Shown piece by piece: positions 1 to 11,640 of a stretch of DNA of 64,000 nt; within the stretch, counting starts at the first letter, position 1, and every line of letters starts with the position of its first letter. The DNA comes from Paramecium octaurelia. Taxonomy: Eukaryota; Ciliophora; Oligohymenophorea; Peniculida; Parameciidae. A program made the position numbers and the translations under genes. The stretch covers positions 350,119-414,118 of the forward strand of contig CAJJDP010000094.1 in assembly GCA_905182995.1 (NCBI GenBank), read 5' to 3'. The notes beneath the pieces were generated by a model. It was not told the DNA's origin, did not search any database, and saw only the letters and a list, made by a program, of their open reading frames with translations.

Positions 1-2110
1 AAGAGACTTTTGAATGTCTTAAATAAGTAATCTGATTAAATTAGCCTTTTTCACTGAAGAAACTTAGTTGTTCCTCTATTCTTATATAAAGGATTTGCCT
101 ATGGGACTTGGAGAATGTTAGGTAAGGAATGTTTGGACATACCTTGCAGGAGTAGTAGGAACTCCTTTTTTTGGAGTTTGAAAGTGATGCATCTTATCCT
201 GTTATTGAGGAGAATAATAGAATCTCTGCATTGGAGATGCAATTGAGGTTCTAGATTTACTCATGACTCGAGATGAGAATAATTGTTATGAACTTTTCAT
301 AGGAGACATTTATTTTATGATTGACAATTTGGTTTCTGTTGATCTCAAATGAGCTTAGACATCTACTTCAATATGTTATTATCTTAACACTGATATACCT
401 TCATTAAATCTTCGTTTGTCAACAGTGAAGGCAGGCAAATTGAAAGCATATTTAGTAGCAAAAATTGGTTGGATTGAACTTAAATACTTTAATTCAAATT
501 CTGGTAGTTGGAATCTAATCTGCTCATTAATTTGTTATAATTCATTGTTTTCATTTGTATAAAGATTTGCCTTATCAATTTTGATCAATCGACCCTCCTC
601 AGTAAAACAATAAATGAAGTAGTTAGTCTAAGATAAGTGGTGAATTCTAATATTTATTGCCAATCTCCTTATTATATATCTTCCATTATTGTTAATCAAT
701 ATAAACATTCGATTTTTATCTATTTGTATAGTGAATAATTACTTGATAGTAAGATTGAATATCTGTCATTTGGTATAATCTCATTCACTATTAAATAGTT
801 TGAGTCTATCTACTCTGCCCTTGTAATTGCCCACATATTTTAACATGTGAAGTATTCATTTGATAATTTAAATATTTCACTCAACACTTACACTTATGCC
901 TGTTGATCAGTAAAAATAACATAATCTTTTGCAGCGCAGATCTTTATAAACCTCCCATCTATTCTCGTTGGAATATCGCTTCTACCCAAAGGAGAATTAC
1001 CCCATATCCATGCTTATCCTTTGTAATCCAAACCACATCCAATGTTAGTAGATAACGATATGCTCTTGTAATCGTTACCGATCTTTATTGGGGTTTATGA
1101 AATATAGCATTTCTCATTACCCAACAAACCTAAAGATATTATCAGTCTTACCTAATTATAATTTATCCTCTCCAAATCCAAATAACTATCCTGAGTAGGT
1201 TAACAACAAAGTAACTGATTCATTTGTTGCTATTTGTTTCACTTTACAATTCCAAGTTGGAATTCTGTAAAATGATCTCCCAAGTTCTAAATAGTAAACA
1301 CATCCATTCTCTAAACAGACTAACCAACAAAAATACCTGATAAAATTTGATATTAATTTTTGAGGAATCCCTTACACACTTGTCTTACATTTCCCATCTA
1401 TTTTAAAGCATCAACGCCTTTAAAAGTATTCTTAACTCATATTTATATTAAATACCTCTTCCTCATCATAGAAATAAATTATTTCATCCATTTTTATAAA
1501 TTTTATTTAATAATTATTATTACAACCTCAATAATTAAGATTTATCAACGAAGACTTTGTAAATCCCAAATTTTTGGCTCCTAAATTTCATCATCCTTAG
1601 GTTATTCTACTCATTCACTTACTCATTAGATTTTATTTTCCCTAACTTCTTACAAAGTTTTGAAAAACCACCTATATTATTCAAAACTTACTTATTTCAT
1701 TTTTGAATTGATATTTACACTATTTGAATCAATCACAAATGCCACTGACGTTTTATCTAACAGTTCCTAAGGTTTCAACTATATGATTATGAACTCTGTA
1801 GCATTATTATTTATTTTAGTACTAGAAGATTTACAAAATCCAATTCTTTCATATTTTGCTAAGTAATTTCCTCCCAAATGTCTTCATAATTTTAAACCAC
1901 CTAATATTCCATCTAATTATACCTATAAATCGCAAATTTTATATATTTATCTTTAAACTCATAAAATGCAATTTTCTTCCAATAACCTCTATCCCTTACT
2001 TATTTCTCAGAATTTTTAGCAATATTTTTAAAGGGAAATGTTCAAATAGCTAATTCATTTTTTAATTACTTTTGTAAGATAAAACTCTCCTTTACATCTC
2101 CAAAGCTCAT
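1..2110 (-). CDS. RCC1-repeat (beta-propeller) protein, 3' end outside window
   Basis: Read on the minus strand with TAA/TAG as Gln, the part around 850-1310 gives RCC1-type repeat sequence, for example QAWIWGNSPLGRSDIP followed by IKICAAKDYVIFTD, preceded by GQLFGFGEDKLQLG. This is the Gly-rich blade pattern of RCC1 seven-bladed propellers, which act as GEFs or scaffolds. A 22-nt intron (1130-1151) and a 26-nt intron (1311-1336) restore the reading frame exactly. Downstream of the propeller a Ser/Gln-rich tail (SPMQRFYYSPQQQ) runs toward the left window edge, so the 3' end is missing. The N-terminal part (about 1400-2110) has coding-like stretches such as GYWKKIAFYEFKDKY, but I could not join all exons, so the start at 2110 is tentative. 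The partner GTPase or cargo cannot be told from the sequence. Confidence 0.7.
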
Positions 2111-2391
2111 TTGAGAATATGATCTAGATGAAACTGAGGGATGTGTATATGGGACGCCTAAAGGAATATGAATAAAATCTTGAAAATAAAATTTGTTGTA
2201 TAATGATAATAAGTGTTATTCTACCATTATTCTTCAACATGGAATAAGGATTCATTCAAAATATAGCTAAACAGAATGTAAAAAATTTAGATAATAATTT
2301 CAAGTGTCTGATAGTATTTGAGAATTAAATTGATAAACTAAAAATCAAAGAAATTTGAAATAGTATATGTAATTATTTATTATACTGATTA
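2111..2391. other. Intergenic region between divergent genes
   Basis: About 280 bp of AT-rich DNA lies between the RCC1-repeat gene on the minus strand and the kinase fusion on the plus strand. It presumably holds both promoters. An ATG at 2239 opens a short reading frame that ends at a TGA before the kinase frame begins. I see no other recognisable element. Confidence 0.4.
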
Positions 2392-5300
2392 ATGTAATAA
2401 CAGAGAGTTATATTTGGTAATAAGCAAACTCTTTATATCGCTACCTAACCTTACTTTTAAGGCACTAAATATAAATTATTTTTGACTTCAGAGTGCAATT
2501 ATGTAGTCAAAATATATGATGTTGGACAAGAAAAGGTATTTAATTATATTCCAATTTTTTGTAGTATTTGAATACAGAGATTTAAGCTGTCCATCTCTTA
2601 AAAGATAATGGAAGTAGCAACATTGCAAAATCATATGAAGGAGAATTATAACCAAATAAAAAAGTAATAGTTTTTGAAAAAGCTGAAGTCCTCCAAAATA
2701 TTTTGAAGGATTCCTAATAAGGTTTAGCGGAACCTCAAGTCCTAAAAGTAAGCAGAAAAATAAGCGTAGATCTTATTGGATTTAAGCAAAGCATTGTAGA
2801 TCTGTCATTCATTAGGCATCACACATCGAGATATTAGACCAGAGAATATTTTAATTGGAGCTGATAAGCAAGCCAAATTATGGAATTTCTAACGTTGTTT
2901 TTTCTAAGTATTTTAGATTCTATTTTAGCAATACGATCAAATACCTAATGAATATTTTGGAAGAATCAAAGAAGAAATTGAGATGAACACTTTTGAACAT
3001 GTAAGAGCTCCAGAATAAAAAGATTTCTCTCAAAGATTGCCAATCACTACGAAGGTGGATATTTATGCTCTAGGCTAATTAATGTATTATATGATATTCA
3101 AGGTTCGTTATGATTAAAATCCTAATTGGGAAGGAAAGTATAAATTTATTTATATTAGTGCCTAATGGGGAATTTATAGTTAAAAGTTATAAAATCTAAT
3201 CAAATAATTACTTATTATTAATCCAAAGGACAGAATATCAGCTGATTTAATAGAAAAATACATAAATTCAATTCTTACTTAATACAAGTAAGTTTTAATT
3301 TAAATATATCATAGTGGATTGCCATAATAAATCCATTTAAGAAGTTAATCAACAAATGAGATATTGAATCGAGAGACAATTAATTAAATTACGGAAATAG
3401 AGAAATGTCATTCATTTGAATTTAAGGATTTATAATAACCATAATCTTCATTATCAACCAGATTCGTAAAATTAGTCAGTAAGGTGGCTTAAAAGACAGA
3501 TTTTTGGGTGGCTGCATGCTTAGAAGAGGTTGACGCAGCTCCTTGCTAAAAATATTTCAGATATCTTCATTGCAAAGCATGGTAAAAGAAGCAAAAAATT
3601 TCTAAATTTTATGAGAAAGTGTCAAATCGACTTTAATTAAACTCTGTAATAATAACATTTAAAGCTTTGTAATTAATACATAACTATGTGAAAAAAGGTC
3701 CTTAAGAAGCCATTGCAGTATAAAACTAAACATATTCGCCAAATGCTATTTTGGAGAGAATTAAGAATTTCTAAGAATAAAATCAAATGAAAAGCTCTAA
3801 AGATAAATTTAGGACATAGTTTTTTACAAATTTATTGTATACTTATTCAATTGTTTTATTGGAAAAAGTGAAATTTCATTCATTCTATCTAAAATTTTTT
3901 GAAGGGAATTATGCTATGATCCCATTTTTCAATAGTATGAATGGTATTTAGAAGTAGAAGGTAAGTATAGCAATATTAAACAATATGATGTCTTTATGGA
4001 AATAATTATTAAATTTCACTTCTAATATATAATTTCAGGAATCGAATTTAATTAATTTATAATTGGGTCTAGCAATAACAATGGCTGATGAATTATATAA
4101 TATTCTCTGTACGTTTACTCACATTTTTTATGCTTTAAAGTAAAGTACTAATTATATAAGTGGATAGCCCACTAATAACCTTGAAGTTAAATAAGCCTTT
4201 ATTACATTGTAAGAAGATTATTAGAATAACTTTTAATAGACTATTAATTTCTTTGCTGTCTGCAAAAGAATACCATAATTTTAATAATTAATACCAGACC
4301 CTTCAAGGAATGTAGTTGAAACTTTAAAGAATGTGCCAATGTTTTAATCAAAAAGAGGAGACTTTAATATTAGTGATTTCTTAAGTTATTCCATGTCAAT
4401 TGATGGAATTAAATTACCTTAAAGTTATGGAGAAATAATGATCAATTAAGTAGTAGAATATGATGATGAAGCCTTAGATTAGGAACCTAAATATTAAAAA
4501 TCAAATTCATATCCAATAAAAGCAGTAGTGTCTTGTTAAATTTAATAAGAAAAAACTAACTAATTTAATTTTGAATATGAAGTAACATCAAATATTAATA
4601 AAAATATGAATTCTTTACAAAACATTATTTAAGATGATCAAACAAATTAATTTATGTAGTAATAAAACTAGTAAAATTAAATAGTTGAAAATTAAAGAGA
4701 ATCTATAAGTAACAAAAACTTAGAATTTAAGAAAAAGCAAACTAAATAACAATAACAAGGAGAATACAAAGGTTTAGACTTCTCTGATGATGATGATGAT
4801 GATGAATCTGAGTAATTGCCATAAAAGCCTACTGAATTATAACAAACGAATTTAAGAGCCCCTTTATCTAATTAAAATGTTCAATTAACATAAGAATTAT
4901 TAAATGATGAAGGATTTTTAAATTGGAGACCAAAACAAGATAATCAGATTAAATCAGATGGACAGAATTAAAGAATTTAATCAGCCAACTCTTAATCAAA
5001 TAATATTTTTGAACAATTCGATCTTAATTAAAATTAGAAATAGTTACTCTTTGATAATCCTGTCCTACCGTAATCATCCTCTTTTTAAGTTGTTGATTAT
5101 TTTAATAAACAAGGCAAAAGTATATAATTTTATAAAACTTAGATGTTTCTGAGTGGATGATTAATCATGATTAGTTAAAATTAGAAACACTTATTGGTAC
5201 TGGAAGTAGTTGTACTGTTTATAAAGGCTATTGGAGAGGAGGAGAAGTAGCTATTAAAAAGATGAAAATACAATAATTAAATGAAAACCACTTGAAAGAA

Positions 5301-6059
5301 TTTAGAAGAGAAATCTCAGCTCTAGTTACGATAAAAAGACATCCAAATTTAGTTCAACTTTTGGGAATCTCATAAAAAGAAGATGAATTATATATTGTAA
5401 CAGAGTACTGCGCTGGGGGAACTCTTTTTGATTTATTGCATAGAAAAAAACATTTAGAAATTAGTTGGTAATTAAGAGTTAAAATGGCAATTCAAATAGC
5501 TGATGGGATGCTTCATCTGCATAAATTAAATCCTCCGTTAATACATAGAGATCTAAAGAGTCTAAAGTAATTATAATCATCATTAAACAGTTTGCTACTT
5601 GAATAGTGCTACGATTAAAATAAGATAAATATCAAGATTGCTGATTTTGGATTAGCTAGGGTGTAAGCAGATAATGGTGAATAAATGACAGGTGTCTTAG
5701 GAACTTTTGTAATTTAATTATTTTACATTAGCATTGGATGGCTCCAGAAGTGTTTTAAAATGTTCCTTATACTATTAAAGCTGATGTCTATTCATTTGCA
5801 GTAAAATAAACAGTTCTATGAAATTTAGATAGTGTTATGGGAAATATGTTGTAGAGAAACTCCATATAAACAATTATCCACTAATCCACCTGCTATCATG
5901 AAATTAGTTGCAGTAGATAATGGAAGACCAGATTTGAGTTTAATATAGGTTGGATGTCCTATATTTTTGAAAGAGTTGATGATTAAATGTTGGGATAAGG
6001 ATCCAACAAAACGCCCAACTTTTTAAGAAGTGTTATAGTACCTAAGGGGATTTTCATGA
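2392..6059 (+). CDS. Fusion protein: NAK-like (pseudo)kinase, ANTH-like domain, acidic linker, TKL-type kinase
   Basis: Seven mini-introns (2536-2564, 2748-2769, 2908-2928, 5120-5142, 5567-5590, 5709-5731, 5801-5828) leave an open frame of 1,165 codons plus TGA. The N-terminal kinase has a VVKIYD lysine strand, HRDIRPENILI, RAPEQ and DIYALGQLMYYM, most like NAK (AAK1/GAK) kinases. The place of the metal-binding DFG reads WNF, and no clear glycine loop is seen, so it may be inactive. Next comes a helical region with VIITFKALQLIHNYVKKG, resembling the ANTH phosphoinositide/clathrin-adaptor fold, then a Gln/Asp-rich linker with six Asp in a row. The C-terminal kinase is complete: IGTGSSCTVYKG, AIKKMK, HRDLKSLN, ADFGLA, HWMAPEVF and a WEICCRETPY segment, as in TKL/Raf-like kinases. 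The 23-nt intron at 5120-5142 joins the linker to this kinase. The context suggests membrane-trafficking signalling, but that is inference. The start at 2392 is the first ATG in the kinase frame. Confidence 0.75.
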
Positions 6060-6792
6060 TTTGTCAATATATTGTTTGTAAGTGATTTAACTTGTTTATT
6101 CTGCAATTGTTTAAGAATTAAAATATTGCTGACGGTATATAAATATCGAGTCAAAATATTATTTAATTGATTAATTTACATATATGCAAATTAATAAAGT
6201 CTTCATTAAATCTTGTGATGCACCATCGGGAATACTTAGTTCCAGATTTATTACTAAAAATGGAAGGAAGATTACACTAATCCTATCTGATTCCAAATTA
6301 TATCGAATTGTAAACTATAAAAAATACTTAAGTCTGACAAAGGTTTAAAAGTGACTTCTCTAAATAGTCATTTACGCTTTCAAATCAAACCAAACAAATT
6401 GCAGAACTATCTCATTTTAGAAACCGACTTTTTACCTAAGCCAATAGAGTATTAGTTCATGGATTAACCAGGGATGTGGGAGATCATGTTAAAATAGAAA
6501 TTACCACTTATGGATTATCAGAAATATTATGAAATCGAAAAATTAATTGGCAGTGGTAGTTTTGCTAGCGTTTACATTGGAAATTCAAAGGCTGATGGTA
6601 CCAAAGTAGCAATTAAAGCTTTCCTTAAAAAAATGCTTATGTTATCAGATCCAATTTAATGGAGGGTAATATTTTATTTATCTCTAGTAATAAATTGACA
6701 ATGAAGTCAAAGTCATGAAGTATATGAATCATTAAAATATATTGAAATTGTACGATGTTTTTGAGAACAAGGCTCAAATTTACTTAATTACC
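5395..6792. repeat. Left copy of a 1398-bp direct repeat (assembly overlap)
   Basis: These 1398 bp recur at 6794-8191 with no difference that I can find by reading. The copy ends exactly at the single N (6793) and the second copy starts exactly after it. The unit begins and ends inside genes and does not respect gene limits. This is the pattern of two contig ends that overlap but were placed side by side. Confidence 0.9.
6184..6792 (+). pseudogene. Truncated duplicate of the 5' part of the PH-like/kinase gene (assembly artefact)
   Basis: This is the first copy of the gene annotated at 7583-9056. It runs from the ATG at 6184 through the PH-like region and the kinase glycine loop (IGSGSFASVY) and is cut at the N at 6793, just after the ENKAQIYLIT segment. 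It is part of the duplicated contig overlap, so it should not be counted as a separate gene. The 23-nt intron at 6310-6332 and the second intron are both present, as in the complete copy. Confidence 0.85.
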
Positions 6793-6793
6793 N
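6793..6793. other. Single-N assembly gap
   Basis: One undetermined base joins two identical 1398-bp segments. Its position exactly at the repeat junction marks it as a scaffold join, not a sequencing ambiguity. Confidence 0.95.
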
Positions 6794-7458
6794 TTGTAAC
6801 AGAGTACTGCGCTGGGGGAACTCTTTTTGATTTATTGCATAGAAAAAAACATTTAGAAATTAGTTGGTAATTAAGAGTTAAAATGGCAATTCAAATAGCT
6901 GATGGGATGCTTCATCTGCATAAATTAAATCCTCCGTTAATACATAGAGATCTAAAGAGTCTAAAGTAATTATAATCATCATTAAACAGTTTGCTACTTG
7001 AATAGTGCTACGATTAAAATAAGATAAATATCAAGATTGCTGATTTTGGATTAGCTAGGGTGTAAGCAGATAATGGTGAATAAATGACAGGTGTCTTAGG
7101 AACTTTTGTAATTTAATTATTTTACATTAGCATTGGATGGCTCCAGAAGTGTTTTAAAATGTTCCTTATACTATTAAAGCTGATGTCTATTCATTTGCAG
7201 TAAAATAAACAGTTCTATGAAATTTAGATAGTGTTATGGGAAATATGTTGTAGAGAAACTCCATATAAACAATTATCCACTAATCCACCTGCTATCATGA
7301 AATTAGTTGCAGTAGATAATGGAAGACCAGATTTGAGTTTAATATAGGTTGGATGTCCTATATTTTTGAAAGAGTTGATGATTAAATGTTGGGATAAGGA
7401 TCCAACAAAACGCCCAACTTTTTAAGAAGTGTTATAGTACCTAAGGGGATTTTCATGA
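6794..7458 (+). pseudogene. Truncated duplicate of the TKL kinase C-terminus (assembly artefact)
   Basis: This repeats the last part of the 2392-6059 gene, from the TEYCAGGTLFDLL segment to the TGA, with the same three introns shifted by 1399 bp. It has no start of its own because the N at 6793 cuts it. It is the other end of the contig overlap and not a real truncated gene. Confidence 0.85.
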
Positions 7459-8191
7459 TTTGTCAATATATTGTTTGTAAGTGATTTAACTTGTTTATTC
7501 TGCAATTGTTTAAGAATTAAAATATTGCTGACGGTATATAAATATCGAGTCAAAATATTATTTAATTGATTAATTTACATATATGCAAATTAATAAAGTC
7601 TTCATTAAATCTTGTGATGCACCATCGGGAATACTTAGTTCCAGATTTATTACTAAAAATGGAAGGAAGATTACACTAATCCTATCTGATTCCAAATTAT
7701 ATCGAATTGTAAACTATAAAAAATACTTAAGTCTGACAAAGGTTTAAAAGTGACTTCTCTAAATAGTCATTTACGCTTTCAAATCAAACCAAACAAATTG
7801 CAGAACTATCTCATTTTAGAAACCGACTTTTTACCTAAGCCAATAGAGTATTAGTTCATGGATTAACCAGGGATGTGGGAGATCATGTTAAAATAGAAAT
7901 TACCACTTATGGATTATCAGAAATATTATGAAATCGAAAAATTAATTGGCAGTGGTAGTTTTGCTAGCGTTTACATTGGAAATTCAAAGGCTGATGGTAC
8001 CAAAGTAGCAATTAAAGCTTTCCTTAAAAAAATGCTTATGTTATCAGATCCAATTTAATGGAGGGTAATATTTTATTTATCTCTAGTAATAAATTGACAA
8101 TGAAGTCAAAGTCATGAAGTATATGAATCATTAAAATATATTGAAATTGTACGATGTTTTTGAGAACAAGGCTCAAATTTACTTAATTACC
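6794..8191. repeat. Right copy of the 1398-bp direct repeat (assembly overlap)
   Basis: This copy has the same sequence as 5395-6792. After it the sequence continues into the unique 3' half of the second kinase gene, while the first copy is preceded by the unique 5' part of the TKL kinase gene. Collapsing the two copies gives one continuous locus with two intact genes. Confidence 0.9.
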
Positions 8192-9056
8192 TAATTATGC
8201 AGAGGTGGCAACCTTGAACAAGCAATTAAAAAACTTGATGAACCTTTGCCATTTTTAACTGTGAAAGTGATTTTTCGATAAATTGTGGAAGGAATCAAAT
8301 ATATGCATGATATAGGTACAAATTAAATAGATTGAGAGGTTTGATGCATAGGGACATTAAACCAGGGAATATCCTATTTAGAAAGCCGGTTTCCCTTAAA
8401 TAATTCGGACTAACAGTCTAAGATGGACCTTTGATTAGTGATTTTGGAGTCTCCTCTATAATCTAGAAATAACTTAATGTTTATTAATTTTGCGGGTCCT
8501 ATGGGTATATGGCTCCAGAGATCTTTGCTTGTGAGGACGACAAATCCAAGTCATATACTGAGAAATGCGATGTTTTCAGTTTAGGCTGCTTACTTTATGA
8601 ATTGTACAATAAATTAATATAATTAGAACTACTACTAAACCACTTTTTTAAGGAAATAATATAAAATTGTTAAATAAAGAATGCAATATAAATATGAATA
8701 AATTGTTAGTAGATTGCTTTGGAAATAAATAATGTAATTATTTTGAATAGCACCTTATAGTAATAAATCTGTTAATGAAAATGTTGAATCCCAATCCAGA
8801 GTAAAGGATTGCTTGTTCTGAAGTGTTAAACCATCCAGTTATGCAAGTGGAATATGATGAATAGGGATGTCCATTATTCAAAGATTATAAGAAACCTGTT
8901 ACTTTATCAATACAAAAGCCTAGACAGTAGATGAAATCTAAAAGCAATGCTATTTTGCCATACACATCTAGAAGGAATGAAACTCAGTCATTCAAAAGAT
9001 TATCCTAAGTACTACCGCCGATTAAAAGATTAAGCACAGAAATGCATAATGGATGA
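7583..9056 (+). CDS. Ser/Thr protein kinase with PH-like N-terminal region
   Basis: Four introns (7709-7731, 8065-8086, 8316-8338, 8604-8626) give 460 residues. The first about 130 residues have the strand pattern of a PH-like domain (ILSSRFITKNGRKITLILS, then KLYRISDKGLKVTSLNS). The kinase follows: IGSGSFASVYIG, VAIKAFLKK, MHRDIKPGNILF, SDFGVSS, YGYMAPEIF and DVFSLGCLLYEL, so all catalytic residues are present. A basic, Ser-rich tail of about 90 residues ends at TGA 9054-9056. Two introns end AAG or GAG instead of TAG, but no other joint keeps the frame. The kinase subfamily is unclear; the PH-like part suggests membrane recruitment. The 5' part of this gene is duplicated upstream by the assembly error, and this copy is the complete one. 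Confidence 0.8.
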
Positions 9057-9441
9057 TGGAATATTTTAATGTACTTCAGTACTGCCAAGTTTATTTAATT
9101 TTATATCTAAAAGATCTTTAAAATAAAAAAGATTTTAATAATAAAGATGATGACTAGAACTGGATCAATATTAGTTCATATTTTGCATTCTTTGATTATC
9201 TTATTTCTAAGTTCTTGATTATTTTAATAATAAAATAGTTCTTTTAGAACCAACCACCTTTTTAGCAAATTGTTGATAGTAGAAATTCTGTAACCAAAAA
9301 AGATTATAAAGTTTAAAGATTTGTACTTGTAATTGCTTGATTATTGATTCCGTTCTATTTTTATTTTTGGCATTATGGTGAAAAATTGTTGTTTGAATTC
9401 ACCCAATATTAAGCATTTTATATTTAAATAAGTAATATATT
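9057..9441. other. Intergenic, between convergent genes
   Basis: About 385 bp separate the kinase stop from the stop of the Gln-rich gene on the minus strand. The minus frame stays open for over 100 codons beyond that gene's TGA (9442-9444), but with one stop codon in the code such open stretches occur by chance. I see no GT-AG pair that would splice the TGA out. Confidence 0.4.
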
Positions 9442-10215
9442 TCATTTGTATTATTATTTTTTAATCCTCTAAGATTTTATCTCATTTAGGAAGGCATCCA
9501 TTTACTATTATTGATTTGGCCCTGCTTTTGGATATTATACAGTCTCTTATTAGTATTACTGTTGCTCATAAAATTATTATTAAACTCCATAATTCTGGAA
9601 CTGCGGATTATTAATTTAACCTCCAACCTAGTTTCCAAAAGGTAACCCCACTTATTATTAAGTATTATTTATTAAAGCTTAACCTTAAGCATTTTGAAAA
9701 GGAGAAAAAGGAGCTTGTTGAATTGGAATCTAAGCAGGATTTCTTTACTATGGATTATACTGCTATTTATTTAAACCTCTATAGGGATCCTATTAAGCAA
9801 CAGGGCTCAGTCTATAGTCAAATTAATCTTATGGTCTCTTAAAAGGATCTTGAATTTCTCCTCTCGATGGTGGTCGTTAGGGTAATTAGGTTGTTTACGG
9901 AGTTTAGACTGACTATTAGGAAAATATTTAGTATTGATCATAATAATCCAATTTATTTGCTGAGCTTGAACGAACAACAGGTGGTTTTTGGTGTTATGGT
10001 TATTGTTTGTATAAGAATTCTTATTTCGGTATTTGCTATCGCTATAATTCAGGAGGAAAATTGTTATTTGCAAATTATTCAAATTAATCATAATATCTAG
10101 ATTTGTATTTTAATTACCTTTGTTCGTATGATTTCATTATTGCCATAAAATCTTCTTTTCTATCATATTTTCTAAGTTCATCAACAAAGTCATCTACTCT
10201 TAACGGTTGAGACAT
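9442..10215 (-). CDS. Gln-rich, low-complexity protein of unknown function
   Basis: The start at 10215 and one intron (10097-10117, 21 nt) give 250 residues ending at TGA 9442-9444. The first about 35 residues are an ordered acidic/basic helix (LRVDDFVDELRKYDRKEDF). The rest is rich in Gln, Pro and Asn with Tyr, for example YGVQQQFYEQQQYQQE near the C-terminus, typical of intrinsically disordered proteins. There is no signal peptide or membrane segment. Most Gln codons are TAA/TAG, so a standard-code search shatters it. Its 5' part (to 10040) lies in the second duplicated segment and reappears at 11465-11640. I do not recognise a family. Confidence 0.75.
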
Positions 10216-11463
10216 GTTTTAATATTAATTATATTAATATAAAAACTTAAGTGATAAATTCTTTTGCTTTTTTCAAATTTCTAGATATGTATTTATTTTA
10301 AATACAAATTTGGAATTGTAATATATACATAGAGATAATGTATATTGTATTGAGGTTTCGCATTTTAATTGATAAAAGAAAAAGTGGACAAACTAAAATA
10401 TTGTTTGATAATGAATATTATATAATAATATTTCTCAATTGAATAAAGTTACCATTCCACTTTCTTGTTAATTCGTATCCAATGCACTACACTCTTCTTC
10501 ACACTATTTGTAAAGCTCAATTAAAAAGCAATGTAATTAAAAAACGACATTAGATACCTCAAAAACAATCAACTCCACCAGGGCTAAGATAAAACCTATC
10601 CAAAATAAAAAACTATTAGAATTTGGGTTATTTGTTTGATAAAATAAGCCATAGGTAGCAATTAGTATATATCCAATTATTCCTATTAGATTAATTAACA
10701 AAATATAATTTAAATAATCATACCATTATGTTTTCATCTTTGCATTATATTCCCTTTCATATCTATCCAAATTTGGTTAAATAGCGTCATCAAAATATTT
10801 TTCTAAAGTTTATTCATATTGCTATCTATATTTTTATTAGTATATTTCTTTTATTTATTCTGAAGGATCAACAGGTTTCTAAATTCTTTTTTTTAACATG
10901 TTCAAGGTTTTAGACCATGCAATTCCACTTGAATGCAATGTTGGCAATCTCAATTTTAATTCCAACCATACTTTGCTATACAATTTATCAAAAATTATTA
11001 AAAATATAACACACTTCTAGAGCAAATAATAACTGACCACACTCAAACTATAAAATCTATAATATATTTGCAGATTGCATGCAAATATAAGAATAGAATA
11101 TAAAATCATCATTAATATAGTTGTAACTACAAATCTAACAAAGCTTGGTTTAATGAAATTCCATCCAGATGATTCTTTTTTATTTAATCTGCTAAGAATT
11201 AAGACTGTGAAACCCACTAATCCTTAAGTTATAGATTCAGTTATAATCCAAAAAACAATTGAAGTAATCATATATGGCCTTTGTTGAATTGGTGAAAAAT
11301 AAAGGCAATTACATTCATCTCGGTTATAATTAAAGCTTCTCCAGTTATTTAAACTAGTAGAATTTTTACATGTCAGATTTCCTTAATTATAAATGTCAAT
11401 AAAACAAGAGATTTCAGACTAATTCATCACATTGGAGTAAAGGATTGTACCTTTAAATAGCAA
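10040..11463. repeat. Left copy of a 1424-bp direct repeat (assembly overlap)
   Basis: These 1424 bp recur at 11465-12888 without any difference that I can see. The copies abut the single N at 11464 on either side. As with the first repeat, the limits fall inside genes and coincide exactly with the gap. Confidence 0.9.
10435..11463 (-). pseudogene. Truncated duplicate of the membrane-protein C-terminus (assembly artefact)
   Basis: This is the C-terminal part of the gene annotated at 11860-13541, ending at TGA 10435-10437 and cut at its 5' side by the N at 11464. It includes the hydrophobic segment VRFVVTTILMMILYSILIF found identically in the complete copy. It should not be treated as a paralogue. 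Confidence 0.85.
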
Positions 11464-11464
11464 N
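11464..11464. other. Single-N assembly gap
   Basis: One undetermined base sits exactly between the two 1424-bp copies, as at 6793. Confidence 0.95.
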
Positions 11465-11640
11465 CGCTATAATTCAGGAGGAAAATTGTTATTTGCAAAT
11501 TATTCAAATTAATCATAATATCTAGATTTGTATTTTAATTACCTTTGTTCGTATGATTTCATTATTGCCATAAAATCTTCTTTTCTATCATATTTTCTAA
11601 GTTCATCAACAAAGTCATCTACTCTTAACGGTTGAGACAT
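11465..11640 (-). pseudogene. Truncated duplicate of the Gln-rich gene 5' end (assembly artefact)
   Basis: This repeats the start codon, first exon, intron and part of the second exon of the 9442-10215 gene, shifted by 1425 bp, and is cut by the N at its inner end. It is part of the contig overlap. Confidence 0.85.

Noticed and set aside
5395-8191. Recent tandem duplication of kinase genes
   Set aside because: The copies show no difference that I could find, abut an N exactly, and start and stop inside genes. A contig overlap explains all of this more simply.
9057-9441. Extension of the Gln-rich gene beyond its TGA
   Set aside because: The frame stays open for over 100 codons, but no GT-AG pair removes the TGA, and with only one stop codon such stretches are common by chance.
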